From Mimachlamys varia (Eukaryota > Mollusca > Bivalvia > Pectinida > Pectinidae), in assembly GCA_947623455.1 (NCBI GenBank), contig OX392542.1, positions 10,237,625 through 10,301,624 on the forward strand: a DNA stretch of 64,000 nt. Direction: 5' to 3'. Below the pieces are notes generated by a model. It did no database searches. It saw only the letters and a list, made by a program, of their open reading frames with translations, and was not told where the DNA came from. This document shows positions 13,701 to 25,200 of this stretch, one piece after another (positions within the stretch are counted from its first letter, which is position 1; each line of letters starts with the position of its first letter). The translations under genes were made by a program, and so were the position numbers.

Positions 13701-16700
13701 TTTTGCCTTCATCACCAAGTGTAAACTGTAAACTAATGCCTATGTGTAATATGGTAAATTATCTCAACATAAACTAAACCCCCCCCCCCCCCCCCCCTCC
13801 ATGGTGATGTTCTTTATGGTGACTTCTCCATGGTGACGTGAAGTTTCAACCCAGCTGGTGCTCTTTTTCCTAATTGACTTTTTTCGACTTGCCTTCATGG
13901 GACCATGTTTTTTTCTAATTATTTTTTGTGGAATATGATTGTTCTCGCAACAAACGACTCACTGTAAAAATAATCAAATCTGTTATAGGCCTAACTCATT
14001 CAATCCTGAAATCTCATAATGAGCTTTTCCAACCTTTGAAATGGAAGAGTTTGAATGGGTGGTCAGGGGTGTGTAAGTTAATATGTACTTCAAAGTCTGC
14101 ATATTAGTTGTTTAGATTGTATAGATATGCAAATAAATATGTTCAATTAATATTCTGTATATAGTTTTGGTTTAGTTTGGTTTATTTTTGTTTTACGTCC
14201 AACAAACAGCCAGGATCATTAAATGACATGCTAGGTTTTGGAGGTGGAAGAAAGCTATGTACCCGGAGAAAAACCAGTGCAAATATTATGAGATGAATCA
14301 GGAAATTATTCATTGTTGTAAGCATACACAACTTCAACAAAAATGGCTGATAAATGATGTCAGGAAAATTCTTTAAAAAATGTTGGTAATACAAAGTATA
14401 TAATCGTAAAATTAAGAAATGTCTCCATACTTATTTTACTACAATACAGCTGACTTAAGTCTCATGTCCTGCCAGTTAATGGAGTATACTATATACTACC
14501 ACTATATATGGATATAAAGTATTTGTTACTTTTTCACCTGTGTTTGTCTGACTAATCAGATTTGAATCTATTTAATCACATATCTAGTACCGGGAGGAAA
14601 TAGGTGGAGGGTAGGATGATAAAATCATGTAGAATGTTTACAGACTATACATGTCTCATTTCCTGTTAGTGGTCAGTCAGCACTTGCATGCTTGCCAACT
14701 TTTGAAATTTCCATGGGGGAGATTACACGTGCTCAGAATTGAAAACATAAATAATATGTATACATACATGTACATTCAGAGGGAAAATAACATTTTTAAA
14801 TGGCTTCCTCTGAGCTCTTCTTTCAGATGAAATCATCAGATGTTTAAAAACAGGAACAGTTAAGCAAATTCAAAAGTTGCAAATGCAATAATGTAGAGTC
14901 CAAAATTGACAGTCTCCCTCCTAAATAGGGAGGGTTGGCAAGTATGTACTTGTTTGTTTACATTGGTTGAATAAACAATGAATCACATACAATAAATACA
15001 TTAAATAGGACTGTGTGTCAATAAAATAATCCTATATGTATTTACCTAAAGACCATGTGGTAACAGATTTGATATGTTGTCATGTCAGCAATCCTTTTGG
15101 ACACTGTAAGGACTCTTGCAATTGTATACGGTGATCCAGGTGGAATTCTACAGGGCTTTTTCTCACCATTTTGGAAAGGGGCCTTTTGGTCTGATTTTGG
15201 AAAGAACATTGGTGAATATTGGGAAAGATTTTTTCAGGAGAAAATACAAACTTGGGGAATTTGGTTAAAATATGAAATAATTTCAATTGGGAATGGGGCC
15301 CCATTACCGGCCCCAAAACGACCTCAGTAAAAGCCCTGACTTAGTTCAATGTTAAAGTCTCCACCCCCTCCTCTGTAGTAAATTATAAAGGACAATTGAA
15401 TGATACGATCTGTCAAACCATCAATATGACACTGTATTACTGTAACATTTCTCCAGAAAACTCTGAAATGTTTTTGTTTCCAAAAATCTGCCAACTCGAG
15501 AAATCAAATTACTAACTTACTAAGTAAGAATAAAGAAATTACCTAAGTAAATACAAACTAAATTGTTTAAAATCATTTAAGTGAATTGATCTGCCATATA
15601 AGGTTTGATTTCAATTTCAAGCTATGAGACAGATTTTTTAGTATGCTATGTTTTCTGAGCATGCAAACTAAAGCATCACAGCCACAAGCCCCAGGATTTA
15701 GGCTAGTAGTGAAATTCGACAGATTCTCAGATTTACAAGTTGAGAGGGGTCAAAGGTTAGTGAAGAGTGCAAGATGAGGACAATTTCATTGTACTGAGGA
15801 CTTCATCAACATCCTGTAGACCACAACAACCTATCCTTATACAGTACTAGCTACATATATGTATATATATATAGAATCTAGTTTATCCTTCACAGTCAGT
15901 GTATGTGTGTATTATAACTTTGATAGCATACTACATGTACTTTTGTATAAAAAGAAATAACTTGTATTTCGAAGTGGTTTTATTTTTTTATGAAGTTTCA
16001 ATTACTGTAAATTATTGTCGTACAAGTTTGCAGAAATACACCATTAATAAACAATTATCCAGTACAATTATTAGCTTCCTAGACTGCGACAGCAGCAATC
16101 CTTTACAGAGTACATGTGCAGCATATGAAAAATGTATGATCAGAACGGGGTTTGAACCCTGGACCTTCCGAACTCTAGACAGAGGTCGTTGAAGATCTAC
16201 CAGTTCAGTTTTGTTAAAGGCCCAATATACGTAACTTCAGGGAAATTTTCGTGATCCTGAAAAATTCTGAAAAAAAATCCAGTTGATAACCATGCAAAAA
16301 TAAGCCTAAAACGAAGTAAACCTTAGCGGTAACTAACAAGCAACTCTCGACAAAAAAATCCAAAGAATTGAAAATAATTCAGGTGGGGCCCACTTCAACA
16401 ACAAACCGAAGGTAGAAGACGGTTCGAAATGGACGCATGTTTACAAATAGCGTGTTTCAAATGCTGCTGTACCGGTAACCGCGAAAGAATTCATCTTGAA
16501 TATTGTTGATATCAGTAAATCTTAACATAAATACACTGTATAAAAACTTATTAGGCTTGATTTTGAAGGAGGAAACTCTGGCTTACATAATATATTTAGT
16601 AAAATAGACCGGTCATACACAGTACATAGCCTATATGTTTGTATTATACCAGGCAGATTATATATATATAATTATCTATGGTGTAACTGAACTCCACTTT

Positions 16701-17443
16701 AACAATTTTTATTTTATGTCACCCAGTTTCAACCTAGGATATTACATTTCCAACCTCTACTTCTTTTTCAAAATTACATAAATTATTAATTGATTTCTAT
16801 AAAACAACTTGGCAAATTACATTTTCACTGAAACCAATTTAAATGATTCATTCAGTCACAGGATTAAGAATTTTTTTATCGGTCAGCATCTGTTTATTTT
16901 TTCATAAAAAAGTGTTGAAACATGTTTCCATTAAAGGCCTATAGGCCTAATGAAGATGTTAATTTATGTAAATGTTGAATTACGTGGAAACTACACACTG
17001 TCATAATTAACATGCAGACATGTACTGCTAACTCTGCTACAACTTTAATTCATCCGGTGTTCCCTAGTCAGGTAGGCCTAACTACCACACGTGGTTGAGT
17101 TGAGAACTGGCCTAGGCCTTTAAATTTCCTAACCACATTTGATGATCTTACACATGGAGAGTACGAGGTCGATCTGAAATTTGACAGCAATCATACTTAT
17201 GCAAAACATACGATCCATATCCCATCCTGGAAACATGAGAAATCAAGACTCCCATGGAGAATGCTGAACTTACTTATTGAATGTTTTCTGGAAACTTTGG
17301 ATTTCTTTCCGTGAAAACTCCTTGAATTCTGTGTACGGATTCCACACTTGCATAGACGGGAGAACAGGTTCCGCACCATCCTCTCCTGATTCGTTGATGT
17401 TTACTCTCCTCTCGAGTTTCTTTGCAAGTTCGTCCGTCGCCAT
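1792..17443 (-). CDS. EFHD2: EF-hand domain protein D2 (swiprosin-1), first two coding exons, partial
   Basis: Calcium-binding, actin-associated cytoplasmic adaptor family (EFHD1/EFHD2; Drosophila Swip-1). Exon 1 is 17443-17274: it starts MATDELAKKLERR in a good start context (GGGAAATGG) and ends with the family signature NPYTEFKEFSRK (residues 35-46). Exon 2 is 1939-1792. The split lysine codon joins them in phase. Exon 2 carries two canonical 12-residue EF-hand loops: D59-E70 (DTGRDKFIDFEE) and D95-E106 (DEDNDGKISFRE). Exon 2 ends after SFRE at a GT donor, where the vertebrate protein continues with FLLIFRKA. That part and the C-terminal coiled coil are not found in 1-1791, so the gene continues beyond the left edge; 106 of roughly 200-240 residues are present. 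An in-frame ATG at 17470 would add nine residues, but the MATDEL start fits the family. Intron 1 is 15.3 kb and holds a whole piggyBac element. Confidence 0.9.
2541..2690 (-). mobile_element. tRNA-derived SINE copy
   Basis: On the minus strand the sequence has a degenerate pol III A box (ATCTCAATTGGTTGAGCGC) and, about 40 bp on, a B-box-like GGTTTCGAACCCC. The T-arm and anticodon region are recognisable but do not make a clean cloverleaf. Related, more decayed copies lie at 16083-16200, 30036-30125, 30320-30420 and 60606-60690. It is read as SINE-type rather than a working tRNA gene. Confidence 0.55.
3555..6236 (+). CDS. piggyBac transposase, three exons, 585 aa
   Basis: DDE-type transposase that cuts at TTAA and inserts its element without leaving a footprint. 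Exons are 3555-4692, 5196-5492 and 5914-6236; both introns are GT-AG and phases agree, giving 585 residues, close to the usual length (about 590). I chose the ATG at 3555 (MAGNFTLRQ); the frame is open further upstream to 3423. An acidic N-terminus (residues about 15-50) precedes the DDE_Tnp_1_7 domain (about 85-480). The three catalytic aspartates are visible: D230 in VAVDEGMIAW, D308 in YMDNYF, D412 in NMGAVDRCDQ. Exon 3 encodes the cysteine-rich C-terminal zinc domain (CIVC, CFQCKQC, CVEPC) that binds the terminal repeats. No stop or frameshift is seen. It could instead be a domesticated PGBD gene, but matched TIRs and TTAA argue for a transposon. Confidence 0.92.
6419..6424 (+). promoter_or_regulatory. 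Polyadenylation signal of the piggyBac gene
   Basis: AATAAA lies 183 bp after the transposase stop and before the right terminal repeat, so the transcript can end inside the element. Confidence 0.5.
7255..7330. repeat. Dispersed ~85-bp repeat with inverted ends, copy 1
   Basis: Short repeat with ends resembling CTCATT-CACCCCTGAA in inverted orientation and a core like CAAATTCAGAGATGGAATAG. Other copies are at about 13353-13446, 13988-14078, 31139-31225, 34352-34432, 42388-42475 and 46028-46107. The rest of 6735-8860 shows only AT-rich intron sequence. Confidence 0.6.
8870..9505 (-). repeat. Tandem tRNA-like SINE units, ~240-bp period
   Basis: Nearly three copies of a 237-251 bp unit start at about 8880, 9117 and 9368 with AATAGTGTGCTTCCACAT. 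Each has a B-box-like ATTGAACCCTC (minus-strand GGGTTCAAT), a CCACTGAACT-A-GGGAAATTCCCTCTAGCTC tract and a block GTGTTCGCCCCGAACAC. A diverged relative occurs at 41640-42125 in CPLANE2. This is most likely a tRNA-derived element amplified in tandem. Confidence 0.6.
10370..10572 (-). mobile_element. tRNA-derived SINE (CCAGG-TTTTGG-GGTGGAGG family)
   Basis: Minus-strand orientation: the head near 10565 reads GGCCGAGTGGTAAAGGTG (A-box-like), the body contains the CTCCACCTTCAAAACCTGCC-type conserved block, and it ends AAATGACCCTGGCTGTAAAA. Related copies are at 14165-14280 (3' half only), 27600-27842, 47000-47222 and 47290-47475. No gene is seen in the surrounding 9506-12588; a run of 21 C at 12116-12136 and another C run near 12500 are the only other landmarks. 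Confidence 0.7.
12589..12960. repeat. Minisatellite, ~53-bp unit
   Basis: About seven copies of a 52-54 bp unit containing CACCCGACCAAGCCTGGTTC followed by CCTTACAACCCAATAATCTA and CTTTCTTCTG. The first and last copies are most diverged. The array lies in EFHD2 intron 1. Short open frames over it are a by-product of the repeat. Confidence 0.85.
13353..13446. repeat. Dispersed ~85-bp repeat with inverted ends, copy 2
   Basis: Contains CTGAAATTTCATAATGAAAT then TTTGAATTGGAAGAGTTCAA and ends CTTCAGGGGTGATTGAG. A third copy is at 13988-14078. A C-rich run is at about 13780-13798; otherwise 12961-14160 is featureless intron sequence. Confidence 0.6.
14165..14280 (-). mobile_element. SINE 3' fragment
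   Basis: Matches the 3' half of the 10370-10572 SINE on the minus strand: TTTTCTCCGGGTACATAGC, then TTCCACCTCCAAAACCTAGC and AAATGATCCTGGCTGTTTG, followed by ACGTAAAACAAAAATAAACC. The tRNA-like head is missing. Confidence 0.65.
14687..14946. mobile_element. MITE with CATRCTTGCCAAC terminal inverted repeats
   Basis: Left end CATGCTTGCCAACTTTTG; right end, reverse-complemented, CATACTTGCCAACCCTCC. The flanks share ACTTG, so a target duplication is possible. The left 150 bp recurs at 33562-33715 in DCAF17 intron 13, including ATTTCCATGGGGGAGATTAC and TTTCAGATGAAATCATCAGA. No coding capacity. Confidence 0.65.
15151..15338. mobile_element. Short hAT-like MITE, 10-bp terminal repeats
   Basis: Begins CAGGGCTTTTTCT and ends AGTAAAAGCCCTG, a 10-bp inverted repeat of CAGGG type as in hAT elements. 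The internal sequence GGGGCCCCATTACCGGCCCC is distinctive. No clear 8-bp target duplication is seen, so the class is tentative. The rest of 14947-16080 is featureless. Confidence 0.5.
16083..16200 (-). mobile_element. Decayed tRNA-derived SINE fragment
   Basis: Contains AACGGGGTTTGAACCCTGGA and CCGAACTCTAGACAGAGGTC, the same order as the SINE copy at 2541-2690. The A box is lost. From 16201 to 17273 no further feature is recognised. Confidence 0.45.
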
Positions 17444-18639
17444 TTCCCACCAAAGTTCCAACTGTATCACTCAGTTCAAATGGCTGTACGCTTTCAAACA
17501 CGCGAACACTTTCACTCGCCAAGGCATATGGCTTCCTGTTTGCTGTCAGTGTGTATCCGCGTCATGTGACATGAGTTCATAGGTCAAGTTAGAATACACA
17601 ACCCGCGAAAAGAGAATGTGTGTAGTTACCGTAGTTATGATAATGGCAACACAAAATCCTGAATTAATGCTTGAATAAAGTTCATCTTTCATACATGTAC
17701 ATCTCCCCCTTTACCAACACACATGAAGAAAATGTATATATTGATATTTTCTACAACAAAAATAACAATTTTTATATGCTAAAAGTTTTTGAGTCATTCT
17801 GTTTGGACAAAGACGTTATCCTTATATATACGTCTCTGGTTTGGCGTATAAGATAAGATAACTTTACTTTTTATAATAAATGCATTTTTTTCTTTAAGAT
17901 ATATGCTATATTAGAAATGTATAAAGGGGCTGGACCAGAGATGTATGCATTTATATATGTATATAGAGGAGAAAACCAATTTTTATATGGCAATGTATAC
18001 GTAGGTCCTAGGCTTAAAAAAATGGGTTCTCGCTCGAAATCCCTACTGTATAGATTTTCCCCAGCATGCCCCAAAAGTTTCCCATCGGACGAGAAAACAT
18101 ATAGCCGGTTTAAGTTGAGAATTTTAACTATATAGGGCATGACCCAACGTGGAACCTTGTCGAACTCCAGTCAAATTTTTGTATTTTTGTAAGAGTTCTT
18201 TATTTTGGACGAATTCCCATAAAACTTTCGGTATAATATTAACTGCGGTCAGGTTGAGTTTGGTCGCAACAACTGTTGTAAGAATGTTAGGAGTTTTGCA
18301 TATACTACCATCACTAGCTTTAATATATTCATGATTGTCATTTTTCAAAGTGTTTAAAAGTAATTTTGACACTTTTTACCAATCAAAACTTGACCAGCAT
18401 TTTATCATGATGAATCAACATACCAAATAACATTTCAATACCTTTATTAATTCTTTTTAATTGATTCGTAAATGTGCGGAAATATGGTTCGATTAACATC
18501 TGAATCACTGGATAGAGACTCCATATCGATTCAGTGACGAAAACAAGCTTAGTTCAGGCTAGTTTTCCCCCTTGTCACCAATATATAGTAGTGGGGGGGG
18601 GGGGGGGCATAGTGACATAGGTCCGTGCCTAGCCCCTGT

Positions 18640-18955
18640 GTTCACCCCAGGCCCCTGTGTTCACCCCTGGAATATGTCATGATAAAATTGAAGGCTCCAT
18701 GTGCGCCACCTTGTTGATCAGACAAGAATACTGGCTCGACACTTTGATGTACATCAAAAGAATCTCCTGGTCGCATAACAGTAAAATTGACAAACTTTGA
18801 AGTTGGTCGTAGCTCCTTTGCAATCTTCAAAGGACAGGCATGCAGCCTAGCGATTGGTCTTTTGTTTTTTTACTTAAACGTGCCTTCACTTTGTCATGAC
18901 ATATTCCAGGGGTGTAGAGAGCGTAGGTGATCGTAACCCCTGAATATAGAGGATG
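18640..18955. mobile_element. MITE family A copy 1 (left end truncated)
   Basis: Internal ends CACCCCTGGAATATGTCATG (about 18655) and CATGACATATTCCAGGGGTG (about 18896) are inverted copies, followed by TAGAGAGCGTAGGTGATCG and AACCCCTGAATATAGAGG. Copy 2 at 19781-20093 has both outer ends. A fragment is at 33500-33560. The left border here is disturbed by a duplication of CCCTGTGTTCACCCC and a G run at 18592-18607. Confidence 0.6.
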
Positions 18956-18966
18956 CTGACCTATTG

Positions 18967-19044
18967 CATCGTCGGAAACCCACGGTACACTTCTCTGACG
19001 TTTGCATACGTCAGAGAAGTGTACAGTGGGTTTCCGACGATGGG
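18967..19044. repeat. Near-perfect 76-bp palindrome
   Basis: The left arm CATCGTCGGAAACCCAC then GGTACACTTCTCTGACGT is mirrored by ACGTCAGAGAAGTGTACA then GTGGGTTTCCGACGATG, with a loop of only a few bases. CCTATTG flanks both sides, compatible with a 7-8 bp target duplication. It may be a minimal MITE. Confidence 0.85.
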
Positions 19045-19780
19045 CCTATTGGTCATTCAGAAGTTGCCGTTTTTTATTAGTTGTTTGGAGGTTTTGGTTA
19101 TTTAGTAGTAAGAAGTTGTTTGAAAGTGTTTGACGCCAGACAGATGCTGAACGTTGCACAAAAACATGCATCGAAGCTCCAGGCCAGTGAACTAAAATCT
19201 TATTGTTCAATCTTTAATTTCTGAATTTTTTGTAACGATGTATAATGATCAGCCAGATGTTTTATGTGTTACTGTAGTTAGTTATTTAAATTGTTCAGTA
19301 CTCACTTTATTTTTACTTCTTGTGTTACTTTCTCTGTGACACTCTCCAACATTTCAGCATCTGTCTCAATTACTCTTCAAGGCGAAGTTTTTACCCCTTT
19401 TCTATGTGTTATGAATCATATGGACTTTCTCTTCCAATTCATTGATATAAACATTTTTCCACAAACGCTTTTGCCAAGAGCAATCTAATTATTTCAATTG
19501 GGTCGACATTGCAACTGGGTGAGCGGCGAGAAAGAATGGTCTCATTTGCCCCCATTTGAAGCATCGTTTGTTTGAAATTCTCGGTGACAAAAGATGAAAA
19601 TATCAAAAAAGGAATGTTTACACCCACTATTATATGTATATTCCATTTATTGTGTTGCTGAAAGGGATCGTCCGCGACCAGAAAGTTCAATCGGTTGAAG
19701 TTTGAACCCTAATCTGGCCATGTATTTTCCTTTCCTGTTGCAATGCAATCCTTTCTCTTCAAGTATTTGGTGATTGCAAT

Positions 19781-20093
19781 TGATATCCAGGGGTTATGAT
19801 CACCTACGCTCTCTACACCCATGGAATATGTCAGGGTAAACTAAAGACTGTGTGAGCCAACTTATTGATGAGACAAGAAGACTGGTTCGACACTTTGATG
19901 TACATCGAACGATGCCTATGGTCACATAACGGTAAAAATTGACAGGTTTTTCAGTCAGTTGCGGCTCCTTGGTAATCTTCAAACGACAGGCATCATGATC
20001 AGTCAAACGATTGGTCAGGTTTTTTTACAGTTTTGCCATGACATATTCCAGGGATGTAGAGAGTGTGTATATATATAACCCCTTGATATAGAG
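19781..20093. mobile_element. MITE family A copy 2 (full length)
   Basis: Ends are about 55-bp inverted repeats: the left carries CAGGGGTTATGATCACCTAC then GCTCTCTACACCCATGGAAT; the right, reverse-complemented, carries AAGGGGTTATATATATACAC then ACTCTCTACATCCCTGGAAT. The interior, including CACTTTGATGTACATC, matches copy 1 at about 18740. Non-coding. Confidence 0.65.
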
Positions 20094-20114
20094 GGTGGCG
20101 TATGTTTTGGGGGT

Positions 20115-20335
20115 ATTTTTTATCGAAAATTGATCTAAACTCCCACAAAAGTGTAACTTTAAGCATCCTACTTTAGGTCCAAAACTAGCTGTTACAAATT
20201 CTAAGGTCCCTGCACAAACCTAGCTGTTACAAATTCTAAGGTCCCTCTAGGACTTTGTAACAGCTAGGTTTGGACCTAAACTAGGGTGCTTAAAGTTACA
20301 CTTTTGTTGGAGTTTAGATCAATTTTCGATAAAAA
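20115..20335. mobile_element. Foldback element with ~85-bp arms
   Basis: The left arm begins TTTTTATCGAAAATTGATCT and the right arm ends with its reverse complement; arms match over about 85 bp. The loop side contains a direct duplication of CTAGCTGTTACAAATTCTAA. A fragment of the same family (AGGTCCAAAACTAGCTGTAA) lies at 36985-37023. Upstream, 19045-19780 has no recognised feature. Confidence 0.8.
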
Positions 20336-20901
20336 TGTGGATCAGACAGTCATGACAAGAACTCTTTGGACTAACGCTTGTTACTAGTATATGGTGCCTT
20401 TGTGGAGAGAATTAAATATGTAGGCTATGCCTGTTATTTTATCCACATTAACTTGTATAATTATGTCAATAAAAAAATGTTGAAATGAAAAAAAATAGTG
20501 CCTTTAATTTCTAGCTTCTCAAGTAAGACACTTTTTCTTTCTTTCTATGACTAGTGAACAGAAAAATTAATGTGACTTATTGAATAAAAAAAGTTGAATG
20601 AATCAGGGACATATTTCTACCATATAGTTACCACCTTCAACTAGTTGAAGATCTTGTAACGGGATTGGGTTTGTGCTATGCTCAGTGACAGACTTACATA
20701 TTACATAATAATTCAGTTATTTAGTATTTACTTAGATATACAATGTATATATATGTTTACAAATGATGCAAGAAAAGAAAGAGAGAGAGTGACTCCTAAC
20801 AGCAAAGTGATTGGGAATCCCCTTCCTACAAAGCCTGTTAGGAGTAAACAGCAGGAGAGAAGAAAAGAAATTATTATGTAAAGTCTGTCAGCTGTTCTAA
20901 A

Positions 20902-21985
20902 TTACTCATCATTGGTTGTTTTAGAAGAAAGTTGAGAAAGAGAGGTCTTGAAAGAGTTGAAAGTGGGAGCACTAACGACGTGTGATGGTAAATTGTTCCA
21001 GTCTACAACAGTGCGTGGGAAAAAAGATTGTTGCCTAGCCAATGTTTTTGAATAAATCTGCTGATATTGATACTGGTGTGAATTTCTAGAAATTCTGGAG
21101 GCTCGTTGCAGTCTGTCAGACGTTGGTATGGCTACAGTGCCGTGATGAATCTTATAGAACATTTTCAGGCGTGCATCTTTCCTACGGTCTGAAAGGCTGC
21201 GCCAACCAAGAGTATCTATCATATCTGTCACACTAGAGGTGTTACGAAAACGGTTTGACACATAACGAGCCCCCCTTCTCTGAACCATTTCAATTTTGTT
21301 TATATTATTTTTAGTGAATGGATCCCAAACTGAACAGGCATATTCTAAAGAAGGTCTGACCAAGGATTTATAAGCCTGTTCTTTAAATGATGTAGAGCTA
21401 ATTTTCAGGTTTCTTCTGAGAAATCCTAGAGTAGAATTTGCCTTATTACAAATCTGATCTACATGAGTATCCCATTTCAAGTCTGATCTGAGGGTTACTC
21501 CTAGGTATTTAACAGAATTTACATGTTTTAGAATTTGGCCATGAAGTGAATAATCAAAATAAATGGGAGATTTTTTCTTAGAGACTGTTAAAGCATAACA
21601 CTTACTAGGATGAAAAGCCATGTGCCATTTCTGCTCCCAAGAGGCCAGTTTGTCCAGATCAGACTGCAGGGTCCTGGCATCTGTTTCTGACGTAATTGTC
21701 AGATACACGATGGTATCATCCGCAAACAGTCTGACCTTGGACTTAAGGCCAAATGGCATGTCGTTAATATAAAATAAAAACAGACTTGGGCCTAGAACAG
21801 ATCCCTGGGGAACACCGGATAGAACATGAACATATTCAGATTTGACGCCTTCCACAAGTACTGATTGGGTTCTATTATTAAGAAAATTGGAGATCCAAGA
21901 TGTTGTTTTCTCATCAATACCATAGTGAATTAGTTTGTTGACAAGTAAAGTCCCTGAATGAATGAATGCGTCTAATATGGATTTT
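20902..21985 (-). pseudogene. 5'-truncated LINE reverse transcriptase (Jockey/CR1-like)
   Basis: One open frame reads from about 21985 to the stop at 20902. It has the second half of a reverse transcriptase: SGVPQGSVLGPSLFLFYIND (motif B), the catalytic FADDT box, then the thumb motif VKYLGVTL and the typical LINE C-terminus with VQRRGARYV and DWNNLPSHVV. Motif A and everything upstream, including an endonuclease domain, are missing, so it is a dead-on-arrival 5' truncation. The remaining frame has no stops, suggesting a recent insertion. It lies between the divergent EFHD2 and DCAF17 genes. Assignment to Jockey versus CR1 clade needs a tree. Confidence 0.85.
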
Positions 21986-22244
21986 ATTTGTACAAAGACA
22001 AATTAAATTAAACTTTTTCAAAAGTCGAAAAAATAGTCTGCTATTTTCAATAATATTTGGTTTCTAATTGACTCGTTTTATAATCACTGCAACTTTCAAC
22101 GAATAATTAACTAAGTGCCGGACTTCACAAGAGGGCACCTGGTTCCGGACCCAATTTTACACACATTTTAACTTACGCTTTGGTCAGATAGACGCTTTGA
22201 TTGCAGGCGTTGTGACGTTAAGCATTCGACTTGGAAGATGAACG

Positions 22245-25200
22245 ATGGAAAATGCAGGAAATATAAACAAAAACATGCCGCAAAATGGTTCTAAAACGAA
22301 TGCGTTATTGTTATTGATGAATAGAGAAAGACATGGTCGACACAGACAGCATCACTCTTCCTATAAAATTCTTCGATCTTTAATTTGTGGGGTAGGTGAA
22401 CTTTTGAACAAAAAACAAACCAAGTTGCTTTTGCCAGGTGATATTTTTCACCTGTTCATGGTAATAATAATCTGGTAATGTATATGCCTATGTATCAAAA
22501 GTCTTCGGCTATTGTGGTGACAGGTCAGAATGGCACTTTATGTAGTTATAGAGTATCTACATTTATGTAGTCAGTTTTATGACAGGTAACAGTGCTATTT
22601 AATTTACGGCTTATGATAAAATGCACAACAACGCAATCAAGTTATAATTATAAGCCTAATTTTTAGTTGCTTTGACCTTCGAGCCCACATTTTAATGTAT
22701 CTACATAAATCGGGGAATACCATGTACACTCTGTCATCTTTGAAAAAAAAATTACAATTTCAGAGTTAATATCCAAAAACAACAAATGAATTCCAGTATA
22801 ATGGCCAAACTCCACATGATCTATTTAAAAATCATTTGTTTATCACATTCCCATGTCAAATTTCATACTTCAGTTTCTGTGACAAGTAATCTCCAGTTGG
22901 GAAAGTGTGCATGAACAGACAGACACAGTGATTACTAGTACAATTTACGTTATGAATTATATTACCCATCATTCTCATCCCTCATACTTTTTATGTTTTA
23001 GGGTAATTATTCCTACAAAAAAGTATGGCAAAAGAATTCAGACAAAAGGATTGCATGTGAAGGGTAATATTTGAAATTTAAAAAAAAATGTATTGATACA
23101 AAAAAAATGAATAAATTGGTTGCAAAATTTCATTTGTATTTTAATGATTTGATTAATTTTATGAAAGTTTTGATTTCATTGCTGCAAGAACTTTATTGAC
23201 AAAAAACCCCAGTTTTACTTGACTAAATAAAAAGCAGTTATACTTTTTAAATTTTAGTCAATACTATAACTGGTAATGAAAGAATCAACTTTCCATCATG
23301 TGATGTATTATGATGTACAATGTATTATATTTTTTAAGATATCTTTTAGAAGATAACTTTTATTGTTAATTTCAGAGGCAAAATCTACTTTGATAACTTT
23401 CGGATTTGGTATGGAGGGTAAGTTAAACAATGTGACCATTAGTACATTTAATGAAAATAAATTATCTGATATCCTTATTATTCAATTACCAAATGGAAGA
23501 CATTCCTGTGTATTATTTTGTAGTATGTTTATGCAATTTTGTGGCTCGGTATCTTTGCATACTGGTAAATCTTCACATATTTTTTATATACAGTAAAAGA
23601 TCACTTACTCGAATTGTGGGGACCTGTTCAATAGTTAGAGGAATACATGGTATTTGAATAAATCAAGGATGGTTGAATGCATACAAAGTCAGTCTGGGCC
23701 AAACAAACTGTTGAACGAATGAGGGGTATGGGAGTAAACTGATTCGAGTAAGTGAGGTTTTACTCTAGATGGGAATGGAGAAAATAAGTATTTGAATACA
23801 GCTCAGGTTTGAAAATGATCAACCACTGTTTATATACTCCCACAATGACACTTCAGATTGAAGTTTAATAAGGGGAGATACTGTGAAATCTCCAGCAATT
23901 ACACCTTATGAAGTTTGATTAGGGGAGATAATATGAAATCTAGCGCCCACAATGACACCCAGATAGAAGTTTGAAAAGGGGAGATAATGTGAAATCTCCC
24001 ACAATTACATTTCAGATAGAAGTTTGATAAGGGAGATAATGTAAATTTTTCAACAATGACACCTCTGATTGAAGTTTGAAAAGGGGAGATAATGTGAAAT
24101 CTCTAGCAATGACACCTTAGATAGAAGTTTGATTAGGGGAGATAATATAAAATCTCCCACAATGTCACCCTGGATAGAAGTTTGATAAGGGAGATAATGT
24201 GAAATCTCCCACAATGACATTTCAGAGATAGAAGTTAAATAAGGTGAGATAATGTGAAATCTTCCACAATGACACCCCGGATAGAAGTTTGATAAGAGGA
24301 GATAATGTGAAATCTCCCACAATGTCACCCTTGATAGAAGTTTGATAAGGGGAGATAATTTGAAATCTCTCACAATGACACCCCAGATAGAAGTTTGATA
24401 AGGGGAGATAATGTGAAATCTCCCACAATGTCACCCAAGATAGAAGTTTGATCAGGGGAGATAATGTGAAATCTCCCACAATGTCAACCAAGAAAGAAGT
24501 TTGATCAGGGGAGATAATGTGAAATCTCCCACAATGTTAACCAAGAAAGAAGTTTGATCAGGGGAGATAATGTGAAATCTCCCACAATAACACCCCGGAT
24601 AGACTCCTACAATAACACCTCAGAAAGATATTTGATGTGTAATCTCCCACAATGCAATGTACCCATTTATACACTTTATTTTTTGTACTAAACAAACATT
24701 CCTTTCTTACTTGTAGGTATAATTTAAAGAATGAACCACGTTGTTTACAAGTGAATCAATCTCGCGGCCCTAACAGAAAGATAGAGGATGCTCTTGTTGC
24801 CTGCATTCATTCGGTAAAACCAACACTTACAATAACAGTTGAATCTTATTACAGAATACAGAAAATTATGATATTAACATGGAAACTATATTGGGATTGA
24901 ACAAGCTTTTTTAAATGAACTTTTGTAAAATTAATTTGCAGAAGAATTTATAAAAGACTGTAAAATGAGATGGTCTTTATATAATTAGTACGGAGGATGC
25001 AATAAACTAACTCTGTCATATAAAATAAAGTATCTACACAACAGGCAGTGCTAGCTCCTACAGTTGTTTGTGTGATGATCAAGCTTTGTTATTAGAAGTT
25101 TTAATTCAAGTACGTTTTTGTTGACAGGAGTGTCTTCCCTTGCCCAATGACGGTCATAAATTTAGTTTGTTTTGTTTGGAGAAGAAGTGGTTATTACGAT

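Noticed and set aside
15082..15330. 82-codon plus-strand open frame
   Set aside because: It mostly coincides with a short CAGGGCTTTT-ended MITE; no family motif or splice partner.
18642..18830. 62-codon minus-strand frame that looks protein-like
   Set aside because: The sequence belongs to a MITE family; the second copy at 19800-20006 does not keep the same frame.
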